Assembly (NCBI RefSeq): GCF_010686755.1
Contig: NZ_JAAGXA010000013.1
Span: 1 to 64,000, forward strand
Length of the DNA: 64,000 nucleotides
DNA from: Nocardioides zeae
GTDB lineage: Bacteria > Actinomycetota > Actinomycetes > Propionibacteriales > Nocardioidaceae
Reading direction: 5' to 3'
Shown: piece after piece, positions 1 to 11,948 of the stretch
How the letters are laid out: every line of letters begins with the position of its first letter
Position numbering within the stretch: the stretch's first letter is position 1
Notes under the pieces: model-generated
What the model saw: only the letters and a program-made list of their open reading frames with translations
What the model was told of the DNA's origin: nothing
Database searches by the model: none
Translations under genes and position numbers: made by a program

Positions 1-1
1 G

Positions 2-100
2 ATCGCCGCAACCCTCAACCAACGCCCACGACCTACCCTCGACCTACGGACACCAGCCCAAGCGCTGGCCGAGCTGCTCGCCAACCCGGCAGCAGCATGA
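2..100 (+). pseudogene. IS30-family transposase, C-terminal end (partial at window edge)
   Basis: The first 33 codons read as the end of a transposase and stop at 98-100. The segment has the IS30-type ending: an N-Q-R-P-R-x-T-L-x-L-R-T-P-A-x-A pattern, close to the family's NxRPRKxLGWxTPxE signature that closes the DDE catalytic domain. The element enters from outside the window, so I cannot say whether the rest is intact. The family call is from memory of this C-terminal signature in a short segment. No clear terminal inverted repeat could be fixed downstream, although a palindrome at 127-142 lies just beyond the stop. Confidence 0.6.
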
Positions 101-477
101 CCGTTGCTTAGACCGATGGACACCGCCCATCAACGTTGATGGTCAAAGCGGCGTGTTGATGCTTCAAGCGTGTTCGGTACGCCGCGAACCGGCCCGCCCG
201 TCATCCCCAGGTCGCGGCGTGAGCGGCGTCGTCCACAGCCGGTCCGAGCGCCGGACGCACGCCGCGGAGGGTCCGATCCACCCGGTGCTCTGCATCGTCC
301 GCGAGGACGCCTGACGGGCGACGCGGTGGGCGGCACGACGGTGGGTCGGGGCCGGTCCGCGTGGGGTCGCAGAAAGGGACGTTGGTGCGGCCACCGGACC
401 GCTGGCTGTGTCCCGACCGCACATTTCGCGCCCCGGCCGACCAAGCCCGGCCGAGCCCGGCCCAGCCCCGCCGCGCC
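101..477. other. Gene-free stretch between transposase remnant and ABC-F gene
   Basis: No convincing gene on either strand; the open frames here are GC-rich shadows. It holds a 16-bp perfect palindrome at 127-142 followed by about 14 bases that are nearly identical to a copy at 7618-7648. It probably contains the right end of the IS30-type element, but the boundary cannot be fixed from one side. It is also the downstream region of the minus-strand ABC-F gene; I saw no strong hairpin plus T-run there. Confidence 0.5.
127..156. repeat. Second copy of the central palindrome of the 7.6-kb element
   Basis: A 16-bp perfect palindrome, CCATCAACGTTGATGG, at 127-142 is followed by TCAAAGCGGCGTGTT. 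The copy at 7618-7648 differs only at the palindrome centre and at one base of the flank. It sits just past an IS30-type transposase end, which leaves open whether the unit is a host repeat or related to a mobile element. Confidence 0.7.
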
Positions 478-2276
<1,799 letters not shown>

Positions 2277-2277
<1 letters not shown>

Positions 2278-3230
2278 CAGACGTACTCCACACGGTGGGC
2301 ACCGGCGACGGGGCCGGTGGCGACGAGCACGACGTCGTACGACGCCTGCAGGCGCCCGGCGACCTCCCGCGCCTCGTCGGGCGAGCCGCAGAGGAAGACG
2401 CAGGTGGGGCCGGAGCCGGACACGATGCCCCGCAGCGCACCGGCGGCCTCGCCGTCGGCCAGCACGTCGGCCAGCTCGGGACGCAGGTCGAGGGCGGGGG
2501 CCTGGAGGTCGTTGTGCAGCACCGCGGCGAGCGTCACCGGGTCCTGCGAGGCGAGGGCCGCGATGACGCGGTCGGGCACCACGACCGACTCGGCCGCGTC
2601 GGGCCGCATCCGGTCGAAGTGCTGGTAGACGCTGGGGGTCGAGAGCCCGAGCGCCTGCGGGACGACGACCCACCACCAGGCGGCGTCGGCGATCGCGGGG
2701 TCGCTGTACGGCGTGACCTGCTCCCCACGCCCGACCCCGGCCGCGGTGCCCCCCAGGAGGGAGAACGGCACGTCGCTGCCCAGCTCCGCGGCGATCGCGA
2801 GCAGCGCCTCGTCGGGGGTGCGCAGGTCGTGCAGGCGGTCGAGCGCCACGAGCGCGGCGGCGGCGTCCGCGGACCCGCCGGCGAGCCCGCCCGCGACGGG
2901 GACGGCCTTGGCGATCTCGACGTCCGCCCGCAGCGTGCGTCCGTGGTGGGCGCCCAGGAGCTGCGCGGCGCGGTGCACCAGGTTGGTGCCCGGGGCGAGC
3001 GGCACGGCGCCGGCGTCGACGTGGTCGGCGGCGTGGAGCGCGAGGCGGACCGGGTTGGTGCCGGAGCCGCCGGGGCGGGCCGTGAGGTCGTCGTAGAGTC
3101 CGATGGCCTGGTAGACCGTCGCCACCGGGTGGAAGCCGTCGGGGCGGGCCGCTCCCACGGCGAGGTAGAGGTTGATCTTGGCGGGCGCGCGCACCGTGAC
3201 CGCCGTCGTCACCCGGCTGCGGCTGCTCAC
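2277..3230 (-). CDS. ispE: 4-diphosphocytidyl-2-C-methyl-D-erythritol kinase
   Basis: 317 aa GHMP-family kinase of the MEP isoprenoid pathway; it phosphorylates CDP-methylerythritol at the 2-hydroxyl. The N-terminal PAKINLYL motif (residues 16-23) carries the conserved Lys and Asn, and the Gly-rich ATP loop reads [11 protein letters not shown] near residue 113, a normal variant of the GHMP GLGGGSSDA motif. The C-terminal SGSGPT motif is also present. The GTG start at 3230 lies inside the end of ksgA (GTGA overlap of 4 bases) and the stop overlaps the ABC-F start. The order ksgA-ispE-abcF is common in actinobacteria. Confidence 0.96.
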
Positions 3231-4156
3231 GCGCGGCTCCCACGGGTCGGACCGGCCGCACCGGCGGGCGCCAGCGCACCGGTCGCGACGAGGGCGTCCG
3301 TCAGCGCCGCGAACTGCTCCACCTCGAGCTGCTCGCCCCGCACGGTGGCCGCCAGCCCCGCCTGCGCGAACGCCGCCTCGAGCCGCTCGGCCGCCCCGTC
3401 GCCGGACGCCGCCGTCATCGGCCTGAGCGCCGCCCGCAGCGTCTTGCGGCGCTGGGCGAAGGCGGCATCGACGACGCGGAACACGTCCTCGCGGGTGGCG
3501 ACCGCCGCCGGGGGCTCGCGGCGCGTCCAGGCCACGAGGCCCGAGTCCACGTTGGGCGCGGGCCAGAAGACGTTGCGACCGATGGCGCCGGCGCGGCGCA
3601 CGTCGGCATACCAGGCCGCCTTCACCGACGGCACCCCGTAGGTGCGCGAGCCCGGCCCGGCGGCCAGCCGGTCGGCGACCTCGGACTGCACCATGACGAG
3701 ACCGCGCTCCAGCGAGGGCAGGAGGGCCATGAGGTGGAGCAGCACCGGGACCGACACGTTGTAGGGCAGGTTCGCGACCAGCGCGGTCGGCGGCGGCCCG
3801 GGGATCTCCGCGACGCGCATCGCGTCGGCGAGCACCACCTCGAGGGTGTCCGCCTGCGCGGGCGCGTGCTCGGCGACGGTGGCCGGCAACCGCCCGGCGA
3901 GCAGCGGGTCGAGCTCGACGGCGACCACGCGGCGTACGACGCCCAGCAGCGCCAGCGTCAGCGAGCCCAGGCCGGGCCCGACCTCCACCACCACGTCGTC
4001 GGCCCCCACGCCGGACTCGCGCACGATGCGGCGCACCGTGTTGGGGTCGATGACGAAGTTCTGGCCGCGCTGCTTGGTGGGCCGCAGGTCGAGCTCCGCC
4101 GCGAGCCGACGGACGTCGGCGGCGCTGAGGAGGCGGGGCTCGCCGGGGTCGGTCAC
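3227..4156 (-). CDS. rsmA: 16S rRNA (adenine1518/1519-N6)-dimethyltransferase
   Basis: 309 aa from the GTG at 4156; a GTG at 4165 is an equally readable alternative. RsmA/KsgA dimethylates two adjacent adenines in helix 45 of 16S rRNA late in 30S assembly. Visible motifs are GQNFVIDP (31-38) at the N terminus, the SAM-binding [11 protein letters not shown] near 57, and the catalytic NLPYN near 127. Length is usual for actinobacteria. It opens the ksgA-ispE-abcF operon. A strong hairpin at 4185-4230 separates it from rpfB upstream, so it probably has its own promoter in that short gap. Confidence 0.95.
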   Translation of the reverse strand: MTDPGEPRLLSAADVRRLAAELDLRPTKQRGQNFVIDPNTVRRIVRESGVGADDVVVEVGPGLGSLTLALLGVVRRVVAVELDPLLAGRLPATVAEHAPAQADTLEVVLADAMRVAEIPGPPPTALVANLPYNVSVPVLLHLMALLPSLERGLVMVQSEVADRLAAGPGSRTYGVPSVKAAWYADVRRAGAIGRNVFWPAPNVDSGLVAWTRREPPAAVATREDVFRVVDAAFAQRRKTLRAALRPMTAASGDGAAERLEAAFAQAGLAATVRGEQLEVEQFAALTDALVATGALAPAGAAGPTRGSRA

Positions 4157-4184
4157 GGGGCTCACCCTACTGACGCCGGATGCG

Positions 4185-4230
4185 GACGAGCCGCCGTGGT
4201 CGCCCGGTCGGGCGTCCACGGCGGCTCGTC
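4185..4230 (-). terminator. Hairpin terminator between rpfB and ksgA
   Basis: A 15-bp perfect stem (4185-4199 with 4216-4230) around a 16-base loop sits just after the rpfB stop at 4282 in the direction of transcription. No long T-run follows, which is usual for high-GC actinobacterial terminators. Confidence 0.75.
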
Positions 4231-4281
4231 GCTGGTGCTGGGTCGTGCCGGGTCCTGCGTGTCGTGCGGTGGAGCAGGTGA

Positions 4282-5784
<1,503 letters not shown>

Positions 5785-6702
5785 TCACCCGCTCGTGCGA
5801 CCCCACGAACCCCCGAACGCACGCTCGGTCGTGGCGTCCACGGCGGCGCACAGCTCGGCCAGGTCCTCGCCCCGCACCTCGGCCATGACGCGCATGGTCA
5901 GCGGCACGAGGTACGACGCGTTGGGCCGCCCGCGGTAGGGCACGGGCGTCAGGTACGGCGCGTCCGTCTCCACCAACACCCGGTCCTGGGGCGTCACGGC
6001 GAGAGCCTCGCGCAGCGGTGCGGCGTTCTTGAACGTGACCGTGCCGGCGAAGGAGAGGTGGGCGCCCCGGTCGAGGCAGGCGCGCGCGAGCTCGGCGTCG
6101 CCGGAGAAGCAGTGCATCACCCACCGGTCGGGCGCGCCCTCGGCGTCGAGCACGTCGAGGACGGCCGCGTGCGCGTCGCGGTCGTGGATGACGAGCGTCT
6201 TGTCGAGCCGCTTCGCGATCGCGATGTGGCGGGCGAAGCTCTCGCGCTGCGCGTCGACGCCCTCGGGCCCGGTGCGGAAGAAGTCTAGCCCCGTCTCCCC
6301 CACGGCCCGCACGTCGGCGTGCGCCCCCGCGAGCCGCTCGATCTCGTCGAGGGCCTCCTCGAGACGACCCGCCTCAGCCAGGCGCGGCGCCTCGTTGGGG
6401 TGCAGTGCCACCCCGGCGACGAGCGCGTCGTACCGCTCCGCCGCCGCGACCGCCCACCGCGCCCCCTCGAGGTCGCAGCCGATCTGCACGATCCGCGGGA
6501 CGTTCACCGCTGCGCTGGCCTCCAGGGCCGCGTCGACCTCGACCCACGCCCCGTCCGGACCGTCGGCGATGTCGAGGTGGCAGTGGTTGTCGACCACGGG
6601 GTGCGGCAGCGGCTCGGGCGCCGGCGGCCGGGACCGGTCGCGGCGCGAGCCCTGCTCCGTGGCCGCCGCCCGCGAGCGGGTGGGCCGGTCGGGATCGGTC
6701 AC
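5785..6702 (-). CDS. tatD: TatD family metal-dependent hydrolase
   Basis: 305 aa TIM-barrel hydrolase; TatD proteins are Mg-dependent DNases or 3'-exonucleases acting in DNA repair and turnover. The N-terminal metal motif is H40-x-H42 in DNHCHLD, followed by GVALHPNEA, GETGLDF, VIHDRD, VMHCFSGD and VETDAPYL, which place all metal-site His, Glu and Asp residues. The GTG start at 6702 overlaps the stop of the upstream hydrolase by four bases (GTGA), so the two are co-transcribed. The 34-residue Arg/Pro-rich N-terminal extension before the barrel is longer than usual; a shorter internal start is possible. Confidence 0.93.
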   Translation of the reverse strand: MTDPDRPTRSRAAATEQGSRRDRSRPPAPEPLPHPVVDNHCHLDIADGPDGAWVEVDAALEASAAVNVPRIVQIGCDLEGARWAVAAAERYDALVAGVALHPNEAPRLAEAGRLEEALDEIERLAGAHADVRAVGETGLDFFRTGPEGVDAQRESFARHIAIAKRLDKTLVIHDRDAHAAVLDVLDAEGAPDRWVMHCFSGDAELARACLDRGAHLSFAGTVTFKNAAPLREALAVTPQDRVLVETDAPYLTPVPYRGRPNASYLVPLTMRVMAEVRGEDLAELCAAVDATTERAFGGSWGRTSG

Positions 6703-7553
6703 GCCGCGCTCCCCACGCGCTCCAGCACCGCCTCGGCCAGCGCCTCGGGGGCGTGCTCCGGCACCCAGTGGCTGACGCCCTGCAGCACGACGAGCTCGTA
6801 CGGCGCGTCCACGTAGTCCGACGCCAGCTCCACGCCCGCGCGGTCGACCGCGGTGTCGCCGTCGCTCCACACGAGGGTCGTGGGCACCCGGACGCGCGCC
6901 GAGAACGAGCCGCGGGCGGCGAGGGGCAGCGCGCGGTAGTAGCCGATGGCGCCCGGGAACGCGCCGTGCTCGAGGATCTCGGTGCGGAACCGCGCCACGT
7001 CCTCCTTGGTCATGCCGGTCGAGCGCAGCACGCGCTCGAGCGCCTCCGGCTTGCGACCGGCGAGCAGCTCGGGGAGGCGCGGCAGCTGGAAGGCGCCGAT
7101 GTACCAGCTCTTCAGCAGCTGCGGCCCCCGCAGCCCGCCGCGGACGAACGCACCCGTGGGCGGCACCGAGACGGCGGTGAAGGTGCGCAGGCGGTCGGGG
7201 TACGCCGCGGCGACGCCCCACCCGATGACGGCGCCCCAGTCGTGACCGACGAGGTGGACGCGCTCGCCGGCCGTGCCGAGCGCGTCGAGCAGTGCCCGCA
7301 CGTCGCCGGCCAGGTGCTGCACGGTGTAGTCGCGCCGACGCGTGGGCCGCGCACCGGGCGAGTAGCCGCGCTGGTCGGGGGCGACCGTGCGGTAGCCGTG
7401 GGCGTGCAGGAGCGGCGCCACGCGGCGCCACGACGAGGAGCGCTGCGGGAAGCCGTGGAGGAGCACGACGACCTCCCCGTCGATCGGACCCGAGTCCTCG
7501 ACGTCGAAGGTCAGGCCCTCGTGGACGAACGACGTGACGCGTGCGGGAGGCAT
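6699..7553 (-). CDS. Alpha/beta hydrolase, epoxide-hydrolase-like
   Basis: 284 aa alpha/beta hydrolase. HGFPQ at 33-37 is the oxyanion-loop motif, DQRGYSPGARP follows, and the nucleophile elbow near residue 103 is GHDWGA. Asp rather than Ser there points to the epoxide hydrolase or haloalkane dehalogenase branch. GVSHWVPEH near 259 supplies the catalytic His. The ATG at 7553 is preferred over a GTG at 7583, because the latter would start inside the repeated palindrome. The substrate is unknown. It is co-transcribed with tatD through a 4-base overlap, with no obvious functional tie. Confidence 0.88.
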   Translation of the reverse strand: MPPARVTSFVHEGLTFDVEDSGPIDGEVVVLLHGFPQRSSSWRRVAPLLHAHGYRTVAPDQRGYSPGARPTRRRDYTVQHLAGDVRALLDALGTAGERVHLVGHDWGAVIGWGVAAAYPDRLRTFTAVSVPPTGAFVRGGLRGPQLLKSWYIGAFQLPRLPELLAGRKPEALERVLRSTGMTKEDVARFRTEILEHGAFPGAIGYYRALPLAARGSFSARVRVPTTLVWSDGDTAVDRAGVELASDYVDAPYELVVLQGVSHWVPEHAPEALAEAVLERVGSAA

Positions 7554-7577
7554 GGTCGCGAGGGTAGTAGCCGGGTG

Positions 7578-7672
7578 TGGCACTTTCCCCGGTCGACCGG
7601 GGAAGGTGTCGCTTGGACCATCAACATTGATGGTCTAAGCGGCGTGTTCCCCGGTCGACCGGGGAAAGTGGC
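7578..7672. repeat. Nested palindromic intergenic element
   Basis: Two identical 20-bp perfect palindromes, TTCCCCGGTCGACCGGGGAA, at 7585-7604 and 7647-7666 flank a central palindrome (ACCATCAA/TTGATGGT arms, 7617-7634). The whole 95-base block is itself an imperfect inverted repeat beginning and ending with GCACTTTCC and its complement. The central part recurs at 127-156. It lies between rsmI and the hydrolase, both on the minus strand, and could act as terminator, RNA processing site or mobile repeat. Confidence 0.8.
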
Positions 7673-7676
7673 GGGC

Positions 7677-8522
7677 TCACCCCTTGTGCACCACGTCGTA
7701 CACGACGCGCTTGGGCACGCCGGCGGCGTCGGCGACGTCGCGGATGGCGTCCTTGCGCGTCGCGCCCGCGGCCTCGGCCTCGGCGACGGCCGCCCGCAGG
7801 CTCTCGGGGTCGGAGGCGACGGACGCGCCGGGCGAGGCGCCCTGCACCACGAGCGTCACCTCCCCGCGCACCCCCTCGGCGGCCCAGGCGACCAGCGAGG
7901 CGAGATCGCCGCGGCGTACCTCCTCGTGGGTCTTCGTCAGCTCCCGGCAGACGGCGGCGGGGCGGTCGCCGCCGAACGCCTCCGCGAGCGCGGCGAGCGC
8001 CGCGTGGGTGCGGTGGGGCGCCTCGAAGAAGACCATCGTGCGCTCCTCGCGGGCCAGGCCGGCGAGACGGCGGCCGCGCTCCCCCGCCTTGCGCGGCAGG
8101 AAGCCCTCGAAGCAGAAGCGGTCGACGGGCAGGCCGGAGACGGCGAGGGCGGTGAGCACGGCGGACGGGCCCGGGACGGCCGTGACCGGCACGTCGGCCT
8201 CGACGCAGGCGGCCACCAACCGGTACCCGGGGTCGGAGACGCTCGGCATCCCCGCGTCCGTCACCAGCAGCACCCGCTCCCCGGCGAGCAGCGCCTCGAG
8301 CAGCACGGGGGTGCGCGCGGTCTCGTTGCCCTCGAAGTACGACACCACGCGACCCGTGAGCTCCACCCCCAGGTCGGTCGTCAACCGCCGCAGCCGGCGC
8401 GTGTCCTCGGCGGCGACCACGTCGGCCCGCGCGAGCTCCGCGACCAGCCGCGGGGGCGCGTCGTCCGGGCGCCCGATGGGGGTACCCGCCAGCACCAGCA
8501 CGCCGCTCCCGTCTCCGCTCAC
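7677..8522 (-). CDS. rsmI: 16S rRNA (cytidine1402-2'-O)-methyltransferase
   Basis: 281 aa tetrapyrrole-methylase-fold enzyme that 2'-O-methylates C1402 of 16S rRNA in the P site. Diagnostic motifs are LAGTPIGRPDDAP at the N terminus, AAEDTRR, VSYFEGNE, LVTDAGMPSVSDPG, VPGPSAVLTAL, FEGFLPRKAGER and FFEAPHR. The C-terminal extension with DPESLRAAVAEAEAAGATRKDAI is the usual RsmI tail. The GTG at 8522 has a TACGAT -10 ending 6 bases upstream, so the mRNA is probably leaderless. It diverges from the mannosyltransferase gene with only 24 bases between starts. Confidence 0.96.
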   Translation of the reverse strand: MSGDGSGVLVLAGTPIGRPDDAPPRLVAELARADVVAAEDTRRLRRLTTDLGVELTGRVVSYFEGNETARTPVLLEALLAGERVLLVTDAGMPSVSDPGYRLVAACVEADVPVTAVPGPSAVLTALAVSGLPVDRFCFEGFLPRKAGERGRRLAGLAREERTMVFFEAPHRTHAALAALAEAFGGDRPAAVCRELTKTHEEVRRGDLASLVAWAAEGVRGEVTLVVQGASPGASVASDPESLRAAVAEAEAAGATRKDAIRDVADAAGVPKRVVYDVVHKG

Positions 8523-8528
8523 GCCCCG

Positions 8529-8538
8529 ATCGTAGAGT
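8529..8538. promoter_or_regulatory. Overlapping divergent -10 boxes for leaderless rsmI and mannosyltransferase mRNAs
   Basis: TACGAT on the minus strand (8534 to 8529) ends 6 bases before the rsmI GTG. TAGAGT on the plus strand (8533-8538) ends 8 bases before the mannosyltransferase GTG. The two boxes share two bases. At these distances both transcripts would start at or beside the start codon, so the two promoters cannot be occupied together. Confidence 0.7.
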
Positions 8539-8546
8539 TCACCCCC

Positions 8547-10274
8547 GTGACCTCGCCGATCCTCGCCCGCGCCAGGGAGCGGGCGGGACGCGCCGTGGCC
8601 CCGCCCGCGGTCACCCGTGCGCTCGCCGGCTGGTCGACGCGCTGGGGCGGCTGGCTCCCCGCGCTCGGCGTCTTCGCCCTGGCGCTGGGGATGCGGCTGT
8701 GGCACCTCGGCACGCCGCGGGAGTTCTCGTTCGACGAGACCTACTACGCCAAGCACGCGTGGTCGCTGCTCAACCTGGGCTACGTGCGGGACTACCCCGA
8801 CGACGCCAACGACCGGATCCTCGCGGGCGACCTCGACGCGTGGTCGGACGAGCCCGAGCTGATCGTGCACCCCGAGGTCGGCAAGTGGGCGATCGCGCTG
8901 GGCATCCGGCTCTTCGGCATGGACCCGTTCGGCTGGCGCTTCTCCGCCGCCGTCGCGGGGGCGCTGCTCGTGCTCGTGCTGTGCCGCCTCGTGCGGCGCA
9001 TGACCGGCTCGACGATGCTCGGCCTCGTCGCCGGGATCCTCCTGGCCTTCGACGGCATGCACTTCGTGCTGTCGCGCCTCGCGCTGCTCGACATCTTCCT
9101 GGCCCTCTTCATCACCTGCGGCGTCGCGTGCGTCGTCAACGACCGGTTCTGGCTGCGCGCGCGGCTGGCCCACCTCGTGCCGGAACGGCCCGACGACCCC
9201 ACCGCCCGCCTCGATCCGCTCGACGGCACGGCCCGCTGGGCCACCTGGGGTCCGGTACGACGCCTGCTCTGGCGCCCCTGGCTGCTGACGGGCGGCGTCA
9301 TGTGGGGCCTGGCCGTGGGCACGAAGTGGACGGCGCTCTACCCGCTCGCGGCCTTCGGCCTGCTCGTGTGGGTCTGGAGCGCCGGCGCACGCCGGATGTT
9401 CGGCGTACGGCGTTCCCTCCTCCGCGCGGCCCTCACCGACGGCCTCCCCGCGTTCGGCTACCTCGTGCTGGTCGCGTTCGCGACGTACGTGCTCAGCTGG
9501 ACCGGGTGGTTGATCCACGCCGACCAGGAGGAGGCGGCGTTCTCGTCGACGCAGTACACGCAGTTCGTCGCCCCCGCCGCGGACTGCGACGGCCAGGCCG
9601 AGACCGACCCGTCGCAGCGCTGGCCGACCGCCACGGAGCCGGACGCCTCGGGCCTCGGCGAGGTGGTGCAGTCGCTGCGGTCGCTCTGGTACTACCACCA
9701 GGACGTCTACACGTTCCACACCCAGTACCTGAACTGCTCCACCCACCCCTACCAGTCCGACCCGCGCGGCTGGCTGCTGCTCAACCGGCCCGTCGGCGTC
9801 CACGCCGAGAACGGCATCGCGCCCGGCGCGCAGGGGTGCGACGCGGCCCCGGACTCCACGTGCCTGCGCCAGGTGCTCATCCTCGGCACGCCGGTGCTGT
9901 GGTGGTCGGGCGCGGTGGCGCTCGCGTTCGCGGCGCTCATGTGGCTGGGCGCCCGCGACTGGCGCTACGGCGTCGCCGTCGTCGGCGCGCTCTCGACGTG
10001 GGTGCCGTGGTTCTTCAACGACGACCGACCGATCTTCATCTTCTACGCGATGGCGATCCTGCCGTTCACCGTCATCGCCCTGACGCTGGCGATGGGGCAG
10101 CTCGTCGGCCGGTCACGCGTGCCCACCCCGCGCCGCACGGTCGGCGTCGTCGTCGCCGGCGCCGTCGTCGTGCTGGTGATCGTGAACTTCGCGTGGTTCT
10201 ACCCGATCTACACGGCCGAGCTCCTCACCCGCGGCGAGTGGCTCGACCGGATCTGGTTCGACCGCTGGATCTAG
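8547..10274 (+). CDS. pmt: Dolichyl-phosphate-mannose-protein mannosyltransferase (Pmt family)
   Basis: 575 aa polytopic membrane protein that transfers mannose from polyprenyl-phosphate-mannose to Ser/Thr of exported proteins. The first extracytoplasmic loop carries the catalytic Asp-Glu in EFSFDETYYAKH (about residues 57-68), followed by HPEVGKW and FGWRF, both typical of bacterial Pmt. About ten or eleven hydrophobic segments follow, with the large loop before TQYLNCSTHPY. The GTG start is leaderless (TAGAGT 8 bases upstream). The stop shares CTAG with the convergent SDR gene. Gene order rsmI<->pmt is conserved in actinobacteria. Confidence 0.95.
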   Translation: MTSPILARARERAGRAVAPPAVTRALAGWSTRWGGWLPALGVFALALGMRLWHLGTPREFSFDETYYAKHAWSLLNLGYVRDYPDDANDRILAGDLDAWSDEPELIVHPEVGKWAIALGIRLFGMDPFGWRFSAAVAGALLVLVLCRLVRRMTGSTMLGLVAGILLAFDGMHFVLSRLALLDIFLALFITCGVACVVNDRFWLRARLAHLVPERPDDPTARLDPLDGTARWATWGPVRRLLWRPWLLTGGVMWGLAVGTKWTALYPLAAFGLLVWVWSAGARRMFGVRRSLLRAALTDGLPAFGYLVLVAFATYVLSWTGWLIHADQEEAAFSSTQYTQFVAPAADCDGQAETDPSQRWPTATEPDASGLGEVVQSLRSLWYYHQDVYTFHTQYLNCSTHPYQSDPRGWLLLNRPVGVHAENGIAPGAQGCDAAPDSTCLRQVLILGTPVLWWSGAVALAFAALMWLGARDWRYGVAVVGALSTWVPWFFNDDRPIFIFYAMAILPFTVIALTLAMGQLVGRSRVPTPRRTVGVVVAGAVVVLVIVNFAWFYPIYTAELLTRGEWLDRIWFDRWI

Positions 10275-11314
10275 CCGGTCAGGCCGGCGTTCTCCCGCAC
10301 CCAGTCCCACAACGCGCGGCGGTCGGCCGCGGACGGGCGGGTGCGCCGCAGGAGGGACGTCGGCCGCACCCGGCGGTCGTGCCACAACGCGCCCGACGGC
10401 GGCGCGGGCTCCACGGCCCCCAGCCACACGGCGGTGTCGGCGCCACCGGCGGCGTCGCGCAGCACGGGGCCGGTAAGCTTGTGGAAGCCCGGCAGCGAGT
10501 CGACGACGCCGGGGGTGTCGGCCCACCCGGGGTGCATCGCCGCGACGCTGACGTGCTCCGGCGCCCAGCGCGCGGTGAGCGACGGGAGCAGCTCGACCTG
10601 GGCGCGCTTCGAGCGTGCGTACGCCGTCGTGCCCGAGTAGTCCTCCGGCGACGCGTCGTACTCCAGGTCGTCGACCCGCAGCGCCTGCGCGTACATGCCC
10701 CCGGACGTCACGAGGACCACCCGCGCGCCGCTCGGTGCCGGGTCGTCGGGGTCGGAGGCGTCGGACGACGCGGCGAGCCGGTCGCGGAGGAGGTCGGTGA
10801 GCAGCACCGGGCCCAGCACGTGGACGGCCATGGAGAGCTCGTGGCCCTGCGGCGAGAGCGTCCGCTCCGGCGGCATGACCCCGGCGTTGTGCACGAGCAC
10901 GTCGAGGGTGCGACCGTCGAGCGCCGCGTCGATGGCGGCGGCCGCGCGGCGTACGTCGTCGAGGTCGCCCAGGTCGCAGCGGTCCACCACGAGGTCGGCG
11001 CCCGGCACCCGCTCCAGCAGCTCGGCGCGCACCTGCTCGCCCTTCTCCACGTTCCGCACGACGAGCCGCACGGAGGCCCCGAGCCGCGCCAGGCCCTCGG
11101 CGGTGGCGAGCCCGAGGCCGGAGGTGGCCCCGGTGACCGCGGCGACGCGCCCGCGGAGGGCGTCGGGCGCCGGGTCGGCGGGCCACGTGGGGAGACGACG
11201 CCGCAGGCTCAGCCCGAGCTTCGTGTAGCCCGGCGCGATGGTGCGGTCGAGGACGGTGTCGAGACCCCGGGCGAGGGTCGTCGCGAGGGGGGCCTGGCCG
11301 GTCCGGTGTGCCAT
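10271..11314 (-). CDS. Short-chain dehydrogenase/reductase, retinol-dehydrogenase-like
   Basis: 347 aa classical SDR. The NAD(P)-binding motif TGATSGLG lies near 61-68, VLVHNAGVM is the structural NAG motif, and YARSK near 230 is the catalytic Tyr-x-x-x-Lys with an upstream Ser in LVTSGG. A 45-residue N-terminal extension precedes the Rossmann fold, and a C-terminal DRRALWDWV segment resembles the WW-domain oxidoreductase and retinol-dehydrogenase group. TAGGCT ends 6 bases upstream of the ATG, which suggests a leaderless mRNA. The substrate is unknown. It converges on the mannosyltransferase, overlapping its stop codon. Confidence 0.9.
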   Translation of the reverse strand: MAHRTGQAPLATTLARGLDTVLDRTIAPGYTKLGLSLRRRLPTWPADPAPDALRGRVAAVTGATSGLGLATAEGLARLGASVRLVVRNVEKGEQVRAELLERVPGADLVVDRCDLGDLDDVRRAAAAIDAALDGRTLDVLVHNAGVMPPERTLSPQGHELSMAVHVLGPVLLTDLLRDRLAASSDASDPDDPAPSGARVVLVTSGGMYAQALRVDDLEYDASPEDYSGTTAYARSKRAQVELLPSLTARWAPEHVSVAAMHPGWADTPGVVDSLPGFHKLTGPVLRDAAGGADTAVWLGAVEPAPPSGALWHDRRVRPTSLLRRTRPSAADRRALWDWVRENAGLTG

Positions 11315-11429
11315 GACCCGAGCCTAGGTGGGCGGTCCCACCCCGACGGGCGAGCAGCGGATCGCTAGGGTCGACGACGGCGGCGACCCACCGCCGTACC
11401 CCTGTGACCCCGCGCGAACGGAGCCGCCC

Positions 11430-11840
11430 GTGCCGTCCTGGACCCCCGACTGGACCGCCGTCCCCGACGGCCTCGCTTCCTTCTTCGCCGAGCGCCACCT
11501 CGCGACGCTGACGACGCTGCGCCCCGACGGCCGGCCCCACGTCGTGCCGGTCGGGGTCGGCATCGACGCCGAGCGCGGCTGCGCGTGGGTGATCACCTTC
11601 GCCGGCGCGCGCAAGGCGCGGAACGTGCAGGCGAGCCCCGGTGGACCGGTCGCCGTCTGCCACGTCGACGGCGCCCGCTGGGTCACGCTCGAGGGGACGG
11701 CGACCGCGACCACCGATCCCGACGAGGTGGCCCGGGCCGTGGAGCGGTACGCCGCGCGCTACCGCCAGCCGAAGGAGCGCCCCGACCGGGTGGCGCTGCG
11801 CATCGAGGTCACGCGCGTGCTCCACTCGGCGCGCCTCTGA
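11430..11840 (+). CDS. PPOX-class (F420/FMN split-barrel) oxidoreductase
   Basis: 136 aa split-barrel flavin- or F420-binding protein of the pyridoxamine-5'-phosphate-oxidase-like class. ATLTTLRPDGRPHVVPVGVG is the cofactor-binding strand-turn-strand, with AGARKARNVQASPG and WVTLEGTATA next. The C terminus RIEVTRVLHSARL is typical of actinobacterial F420-dependent members. The GTG at 11430 is chosen because GGAG sits 8 bases upstream; an earlier in-frame start at 11328 would add an unsupported Pro-rich leader. A TAGGGT box at 11366-11371 may be its -10. Substrate and choice of F420 or FMN are not determinable. Confidence 0.86.
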   Translation: MPSWTPDWTAVPDGLASFFAERHLATLTTLRPDGRPHVVPVGVGIDAERGCAWVITFAGARKARNVQASPGGPVAVCHVDGARWVTLEGTATATTDPDEVARAVERYAARYRQPKERPDRVALRIEVTRVLHSARL

Positions 11841-11856
11841 GGCCCTGCGACGCACC

Positions 11857-11905
11857 ACGAGCCGGTCCCCCTGCTCCGCCACAGAGGACAGGGGGACCGG
11901 CTCGT
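11857..11905. terminator. Bidirectional hairpin between PPOX gene and dps
   Basis: A 17-bp perfect stem (11857-11873 with 11889-11905) around a 15-base loop lies between two convergent genes, 16 bases past the plus-strand stop and 43 bases past the minus-strand stop. It can serve both. Confidence 0.85.
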
Positions 11906-11948
11906 CGCCGTACGGGGTCCGGGGTCTCCGCGGGGAGACCCCGGGAGG

